Shown here piece by piece: positions 45,643 through 47,757 of a stretch of 47,757 nucleotides of DNA. The translations under genes and the position numbers were made by a program. The notes under the pieces were generated by a model. It had not been told where the DNA came from. It saw nothing but the letters and a program-made list of their open reading frames with translations, and made no database searches. How positions within the stretch are numbered: the stretch's first letter is position 1; every line of letters begins with the position of its first letter. Origin of the DNA: Gamarada debralockiae (taxonomy: Eukaryota; Ascomycota; Leotiomycetes; Helotiales; Hyphodiscaceae). The DNA is taken from NCBI GenBank assembly GCA_002803225.1, contig NXFV01001690.1, positions 1 through 47,757 on the forward strand, in the 5' to 3' direction.

Positions 45643-46613
45643 TTAACTTGTGTCCAAAGAGACCAGGCAAGATCTTTTCCACAAGGTGAGGGTCGAGAGG
45701 ACATTCTGAGGACTTGGAAGAACATGTTGGAGGTCTGGTGGGGCGATTGCTTGGAGGTGACGATAATCGAACTGACCAAGGGAATGCTCAAACCACAAAG
45801 ATGACTTTGACATGCCTTTTTGCTGAAGTTTCAATAGCAGAGTTCGAGGATCAAGACCATCCATCGGCCTTGGCTTTGGTAGACCATATGATTTGAGAAC
45901 GGTGAGATAAGACCTCAATTGTGTCGACTCGGCTCCTTGAAGAGTTCTCTGGAAGTACTCAGCGACAGTGCAACCATGATCAATGAACTCTTCGAGAACT
46001 TTGGCGCCATCGTAAGTCACGATGCCGACCTCGTGCGGGTGTGCTCGACGAACATGTTCAGTCAGCTCAAAATGTGTGTGGCTTCCCTCATACTTGCAAT
46101 CCAGGACCTGGCAAAGAAATTCTGGTGCTCTATAGGTCCTTTGAACAACACCAGCCATAATGAGAGACATGGGTTGACGGAAGCTTACCTAGCGTGCTGG
46201 TTGAGAGTTGAGGTTGACGAGAACGCCTTATTGCAACCGCTCTCTGAACACTTGTACGTCTTTGGACCGTGCGCTCAACGTTGACGCTTGTTGTATTTTG
46301 AGTTGGGGATATTACAAGAGCAATGCGGACATCTTCTGCGAGGTCTGTTGTCGACAGCAGGAAGAGGCACTAAAGTGTGTATCAGTAAGCTGAACTAGAT
46401 GTTGAAGTGAACGCGGCTGACTCTTTTCAACATGTGAAATGGCTCACTGTCGCCTTACCTCGAGAACTTGTACAGACGCGTTGAATAGGAAGCTTGTCAA
46501 CCAAGGCCAACAACTCGACGTCGTCGACTAGAAATAGCAAGCATCAAGAAGTCCCATCAGAGTTGCGTACGAGGGAGAGGAAGATCTCTGAAGATGTGTG
46601 CAGGAAGTGCCAT
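45643..46613 (-). CDS. C2H2 zinc-finger protein, fungal type
   Basis: Proposed exons 46613-46571, 46527-46459, 46369-46316, 46273-46189 and 46138-45643 give 248 aa. A clear finger is TYKCSESGCNKAFSSTSTLN with QHAR; a second, looser one is FLCQVLDCKYEGSHTHF with LTEHVRRAH. Downstream, the C-terminal ~130 residues contain no recognised domain (VTYDGAKVLEEFIDHG, YGLPKPRPMDGLDPRTL). Probably nuclear and DNA-binding. The 42-bp intron 46274-46315 is needed to remove an in-frame TGA at 46275-46277; if it is not an intron, the gene is broken there. The start MALPAHIFRDLPLP is the first ATG of the joined frame; exon 1 is the least certain part. Confidence 0.6.
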
Positions 46614-47412
46614 GATCAAATCAGAAAAGAGGAAGAAGTTGTTTTAAAAAAAAAGTGGTGGGCAAGTTCAAAACCGGGAACGGTGCCGAAAAAAGTCGTG
46701 TGTCTGCATTTTGCCTTTGTTGGAACGTGACACCTGAGTCATAACCCACTTGGCACTTTTGCCTAGGGTATAAGTCACTACGCTGTATATATAGCCCTTG
46801 GGTCACTACTCTCTAAATGTCAAGCTGCTTTCACATCTTACAATTATGACCTCGCAACAGCCTTCCCTACCTTACACCTCAAGATGAAGACCAGAGCCTC
46901 GCCAGGGCTTGATGCCTCGAAACCACTCATCTCATCTCTTGAAGGCGAAATTGCGTCCAGTTGAAAACTCATCAGTACTCCATCTGACAGATCGTTGGCC
47001 CATTTTGGTTTGCATCTTCTAGCAGAGGTCGCCGCTTCTCGAAGGCTCTCTTTAGACTTTTCTGTGAGAGTCCTGAATAGAGCACTGGAGATGTCGAACG
47101 TATGCGAAAAAGGCTTGAAGCGACGTCTTTCGCAGACGTCTTCTTTTCCTAAAATCGACGATTTCCCACACCTCCCCTTTATTTTTTGAGTAACGCGCTC
47201 TAGGAGATGCATGCTGGGTATAGAATGTTGGCCCATTTCGGCACCGTCGTTTTGTATGTTCTGGTTTGATATAGAATGTTGGCCCATTTCGACATCGTCT
47301 TTTTGTAGTCAGGCGGTGCTGTTCGGCCCCTATGCTACGGGGGGTTTTTAACTTGGGAGAATTCTGCTCATTACACTTCTAAGAATGTCACCGTTGTAAG
47401 TAACATGCGAAA
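46614..47412. other. Intergenic with a 51-bp tandem duplication
   Basis: An open minus-strand frame of 147 codons (46844-47287) has no family resemblance, and part of it is repeat-derived, so it was not called. 47219-47308 holds two copies (period 51 bp) starting 'tatagaatgttggcccattt'. 'acgtctt' repeats occur near 47123-47145. No other feature. Confidence 0.4.
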
Positions 47413-47488
47413 GGGTATGATTTTCGTTTCGCATATCATAAAAGATATAGTCTATGAAAGGTCGTGGGTTCAATTCCCACAGCGTCCA
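47413..47488 (+). pseudogene. 5'-truncated tRNA-Ala(CGC)-like copy
   Basis: From GGGTATGATT onwards this matches the tRNA at 44172-44363, including the anticodon loop, a 19-nt intron differing at two positions, the T-arm and the acceptor 3' strand AGCGTCCA. The first ~16 bases of a tRNA (acceptor 5' strand and most of the D-arm) are missing directly upstream. A GTAAGTA lies 20 bp before the match, so it may be a decayed copy of the same interrupted gene. Confidence 0.65.
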
Positions 47489-47757
47489 TTTGTCTTTTGC
47501 TTTTTGAGAGGTTGGATATTGTAATTTTGGGGGGGGGGCAAATATTTTGAGGTTTTGGTGTACCCGAAGCCAGTGTAGGCAGGCCATTGGTTCATACCCG
47601 AAACCTAAGATGAGTTTAGGGCTCTATCACACGATGTCCTCCAGAATCATGGCCAGCCATCTACGACAAGGTTCTCTGTGTTGTTATGAGAACCATAATA
47701 CTGAGGTGCATATGGCGCTAGTCCAAAATAGGCTTCGTAAGCTTCAATTCAAAATCT
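47489..47757. other. Right end of window, nothing recognised
   Basis: Contains a run of 10 G near 47530. No coding or RNA feature seen up to the window edge. Confidence 0.3.

Noticed and set aside
46844..47287. 147-codon minus-strand open frame as a gene
   Set aside because: Its N-terminus is made of the 51-bp tandem duplication (MGQHSI twice) and nothing in it resembles a known protein; too weak to call.

Overview
The window is nuclear DNA of a filamentous ascomycete. Genes are single transcription units broken by many short GT-AG introns (41-145 bp, mostly near 50 bp), several with a CTAAC- or CTGAT-like branch site. The gene families (NACHT/NLR, DUF3425 bZIP, 2EXR, fungal alpha-glucoside-type permease, HRI1) are typical of Pezizomycotina. 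Leotiomycetes is my best guess, from memory only. All gene models were built by joining exons by eye.

Layout. 1-3.7 kb: 3' part of a NACHT-type NLR gene (minus), whose C-terminal acidic repeats run off the left edge. 4.0-7.3 kb: SNF2/RING helicase. 7.3-9.3 kb: gene-free and partly AT-rich. 9.3-10.9 kb: Vip1-like RRM protein ending in five metallothionein-like units. 11.8-14.0 kb: DUF3425 bZIP regulator and a short-chain dehydrogenase. 14.1-15.4 kb: transporter relic and AT-rich debris. 15.4-17.1 kb: type-B carboxylesterase. 17.7-21.8 kb: a run of four broken genes (alpha/beta hydrolase, GNAT acetyltransferase, 2EXR protein, and a relic paralogue of the next gene). 22.4-23.4 kb: Ser-rich single-pass membrane protein. 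24.3-29.2 kb: divergent pair of sugar permease and GH31 glycosidase, probably an uptake-and-cleavage unit for an alpha-linked sugar. 29.5-31.4 kb: a membrane/hydrolase-like protein that is about 16% methionine. 32-44 kb: conserved genes (HRI1, CorA-like transporter, cytochrome c haem lyase, ABC1/ADCK kinase, a two-TM protein, an SRP40-like nucleolar protein), with a 202-bp MITE between the last two. 44-47.8 kb: tRNA sequences and a zinc-finger gene.

Most notable find: a tRNA at 44172-44363 becomes a perfectly folding 72-nt tRNA (anticodon CGC, G3:U70, A73) only after removing the usual 19-nt intron after position 37 and two further insertions of 53 and 48 nt in its 5' half. Both insertions have spliceosome-type GT-AG ends and CTAAC branch sites and look like this genome's mRNA introns. 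A 5'-truncated copy of the same tRNA lies at 47.4 kb. Second is the methionine-rich protein (88 Met of about 540), third the RRM-metallothionein fusion with uneven decay of its units.

Several apparent frameshifts or stops (NLR near 1.0 kb, two-TM protein near 40.0 kb, zinc-finger gene near 46.3 kb) disappear when a canonical short intron is recognised. Breaks that do not disappear are reported as pseudogenes or as a possible one-base error.
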